From Paramacrobiotus richtersi (lineage: Eukaryota > Tardigrada > Eutardigrada > Parachela > Macrobiotidae), in contig JAQGAU010000265.1 in the NCBI GenBank assembly GCA_034698045.1, positions 1-32,601 on the forward strand: 32,601 nt of DNA. The letters are read 5' to 3'. Numbering within the stretch: position 1 is the first letter of the stretch; every line of letters starts with the position of its first letter. Below, in pieces: positions 30,319 through 32,601 of the stretch. The notes beneath the pieces are model-generated. The model worked only from the letters and a program-made list of their open reading frames with translations, was not told where the DNA came from and ran no database searches. Made by a program: the position numbers and the translations under genes.

Positions 30319-30989
30319 AAATAATCACATTTTTTCCATCAGCTGCGCTTGTAAAGCCGTTATATGACTTATGCCGGAGGCAGTAAATTAGAAACTGCGC
30401 CTTCAATCACCAGTCCCAAGACCACGATGACAACAAGTGATGCTCGCTGTCCGGATTCAGTGGTTATTATACATTCACAGTTGATTACCGGTAATCTTAT
30501 CGGTTAACTAAAAAGCGATAATGCACACAAATAATGTAAAAGCTACGATTATGGAAGATAATACTCCTTACGGCGTAATCAAAAACAACACCTTGTAATA
30601 AGCGTTTTAGTATAGTTCCTGTTGGAGAACTGTTTTATTTACCATACAGAACCTGCATCTCTGCCGCTCAATCTGTTGCAGGTCACACCCGGTCATCTGA
30701 ACGGCTCATGCGGCACCCTGCCCAATAGTACCCGTACCCAGCACGGCTTGTGGTACCACCGTCCCCTGGGCACATGGATCAACACTGGATAAGATGACCA
30801 CGTTATGGAATAAAGTGACCTGTCTCCGACTGCCTATCGAACATTACGCGATTTTCGTAATGCGATTGATGAAGTTTCCTGGACTGAACTCTCTTGGGCT
30901 AAGAAGCACTTGTTTTTCTCTTAATATCTAATGCGGAGTTTCTCTGGTTAATGTTCTCTCACCGTCTGCTTTTGGAGTTGGTTCTTCTT
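30319..30989. other. upstream of the minus-strand kinase gene; no gene seen
   Basis: This stretch should contain the promoter or an upstream intron and exon. No TATA box at a convincing position and no coding exon could be identified. Confidence 0.4.
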
Positions 30990-31910
30990 TTTTTCGTAGT
31001 CTTTTCATTATAATACGCTTTGTTTTGTTGACGTTATCGCTGCCACCGTAACCGCTGTCTGTCGCCTCGAGGGGGCGTTACCCGTTGCATTGGACAGTAA
31101 ACCAAGTTTGTATAAGAACACCAGCCACTTTATCACTCGTCGTATCTGAATGCAGTCCCACTTTAGTTCTTCAAGCTGTTCATGGTAATTACCAACATTG
31201 TTACCAAGTCGAATAGTTTTAACAAATTTATGCAGGCATTTCTCTAGTTTTTCACGTGAGATTTTCGAAACCGGTTCAACAACATGTGAACAATAGTCAA
31301 AAAGTGGAAAACCCAAAGACTGAAACAATGATAAGCGGGCAGTTGAATCAACTTTACGAAAAAGAGAGTTTGTATAATTGACGCTTTTCTTACATTTTAA
31401 TTACTGAATCGGTATGCAGTTTGAGCTTTAACTCGCGATCAACAAACACTCAAAGATTCTATACGCGATCTTTTTGTAGTATTTGGACACCAGACAGAAA
31501 AATGATGTTTTTACTTTGTGTAGTACGTTTCTTCGAAAAACACAGATGAACAGTTTTTATAACATTGAAAGAGAGCTGACGATTACTAATCCAGGTGTTC
31601 AAACTGTCCGAATCATCTTGTAGCAGCTTCGCACTATTACAGTCGATCAACAGACCGAAAATCAACGATATCGTCGGCAAAAACTAGAAATAACTTCCGT
31701 TCAGCAAATACACTGGGATAGCGTTAAAAAGGCAAATAAACAAAAGCGGCTCAAGCACTGGCCTTGCGGAACACCGCTAGTTACAGGTAACTCGCTTGAT
31801 ACAGTTCTGTCAACAAATTCGAGCTGAAGAGTAAAAACTGAGATGTAATTGGATTGATTGACACGTTGGGTACCTGGGTGAGAGCGCTGTTGAATTTTGT
31901 GCGTCATCGT
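30990..31910 (-). mobile_element. decayed LINE, reverse transcriptase palm to C-terminus
   Basis: On the minus strand: VTSGVPQG near 31770, then VFADD (FADD at 31681-31670), LNTWISNRQLSFNVIK, HLCFSKKR, and after frameshifts FPLFDYCSHVVEPVS, CLHKFVKTIRLGNN and YHEQLEELKWD. It is of the same family as the scrap at 21290-21620. Stops and frameshifts make it non-functional. Confidence 0.82.
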
Positions 31911-32601
31911 GAATTAGCATTGAAATGCAAATCGGAAAGGCCTTATGTGTGCTGGGAACTTTTGGAAATAGTGCTGGCTAGGTTGTTTTTGGATGGTATG
32001 CTAGTTACCCTTAATAGCTAGTTTCACCATAAGGATTGTTCGTCTGATTATGTTGATTATTCGAATTCTGATTATTCTGCCTTGTGACGTCAGCAACACG
32101 CTGAGTGGCCACAGCCAAATAATCATAATAATCAGCCACGCCCCACAATTAAAACAATCCATACTACCTCCCGAGTTAGTATTCGATCATGATCAGAACT
32201 GACGTCTACGCTAGGAAAACACAGAACTCACACTTTTCCACCAGTTATACATTTATCGAAGTGCCCAATGCATTTTCGATTTCCAGCAAGTTTTTTGATT
32301 GGTTGACAGAGTTCGGCCCTCTTTTTGAACAATCGACATAATCTGTTTCAGAATAATCTTATGGTGAAGCTAGCTAATGTGAGAAGAAATACTGGATCAA
32401 TCAACCCGCGATATTTGTTAGTGTAACTATGTATGCCACTAGTCATAAGGAAACCAGTTTTTATTGGGCAAAAGCCGCCGGCATAAAACCAAATGCAAAG
32501 GACAGTGAAGAAGACAGTGAAGACGCCCCCCCCGGCCCCCCAAAGACGAAAGAAACCAGATGGCGACGAGACACTCCGTGCTAGAGTCGATGAGCAGTTG
32601 A
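31911..32601. other. no convincing gene
   Basis: Mostly unique AT-rich sequence. A 51-codon plus-strand frame at 32429-32584 is acidic then proline-rich (KDSEEDSEDAPPGPP) but has no support beyond being open. Confidence 0.4.

Noticed and set aside
32085-32092. TGACGTCA, a perfect CRE/ATF palindrome
   Set aside because: An 8-bp match is expected by chance in tens of kilobases, and no promoter is recognisable nearby.
32429-32584. 51-codon acidic and proline-rich plus-strand frame
   Set aside because: It is short, and the proline run comes from a C-homopolymer; nothing else supports it.
1-32601. tRNA or rRNA genes
   Set aside because: No cloverleaf with A and B box sequence and no rRNA core was recognised; the only tRNA-like match is the short primer-binding site of the TRIM.

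Overview
The window is nuclear DNA of an invertebrate animal. Spliceosomal introns separate kinase-coding exons, several LINE retrotransposons of the endonuclease/reverse-transcriptase type are present, and there is a miniature LTR element with an initiator-tRNA-Met-like primer site, an inverted-repeat element and a complex minisatellite. I see no bacterial operon structure and no tRNA, rRNA or CRISPR. The phylum cannot be fixed from sequence alone; a tardigrade or other small ecdysozoan is a weak guess.

The only well-supported host genes are two paralogues of one unusual kinase family, lying about 13.7 kb apart in convergent orientation. The minus-strand copy (exons 30261-29907, 29625-28102, 25538-24874) reads as an 847-residue protein with two protein-kinase domains in tandem. 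Domain 1 is degenerate (pseudokinase-like). Domain 2 keeps the glycine loop, the VAIK lysine, HGDLKPxN and the DFG aspartate, but the DFG motif itself is DLD. The plus-strand copy (exons 7431-8789 and 10551-11215) has the same exon phases and an identical last-exon length of 665 nt. It lacks a recognisable first exon in this window, and its domain 1 has lost every catalytic residue. In both kinase domains the intron falls at the same codon, DYC(D/Q)G|G, just after the hinge. This implies that the two-domain gene arose by internal duplication of an exon pair.

Layout: 1-4535 holds no convincing gene. 4536-7412 is a decayed minus-strand LINE that abuts the splice acceptor of the plus-strand kinase. 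7431-11215 is the plus-strand kinase copy, whose 1.76-kb intron carries inverted repeats. 11690-16150 is a graveyard of LINE fragments on both strands, one rearranged by a local inversion, plus two dispersed repeat pairs. 16885-18385 is a minisatellite of 77-93-bp units. 19042-20209 is a decayed minus-strand gene resembling Myb/SANT-like proteins. 21290-21620 is a LINE scrap. 22536-23758 is a miniature LTR retrotransposon (TRIM). 24728-30311 is the complete minus-strand kinase gene, whose second intron holds two LINE fragments and a 376-bp element with 13-bp terminal inverted repeats. 30990-31910 is another decayed LINE, and the rest to the end shows nothing convincing.

The candidate for an undescribed system is the tandem pseudokinase-kinase family. 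Its order resembles JAK (JH2-JH1) and GCN2, but its HGD and DLD motifs, the large insert in domain 1 and the intron symmetry do not match any family I can name.
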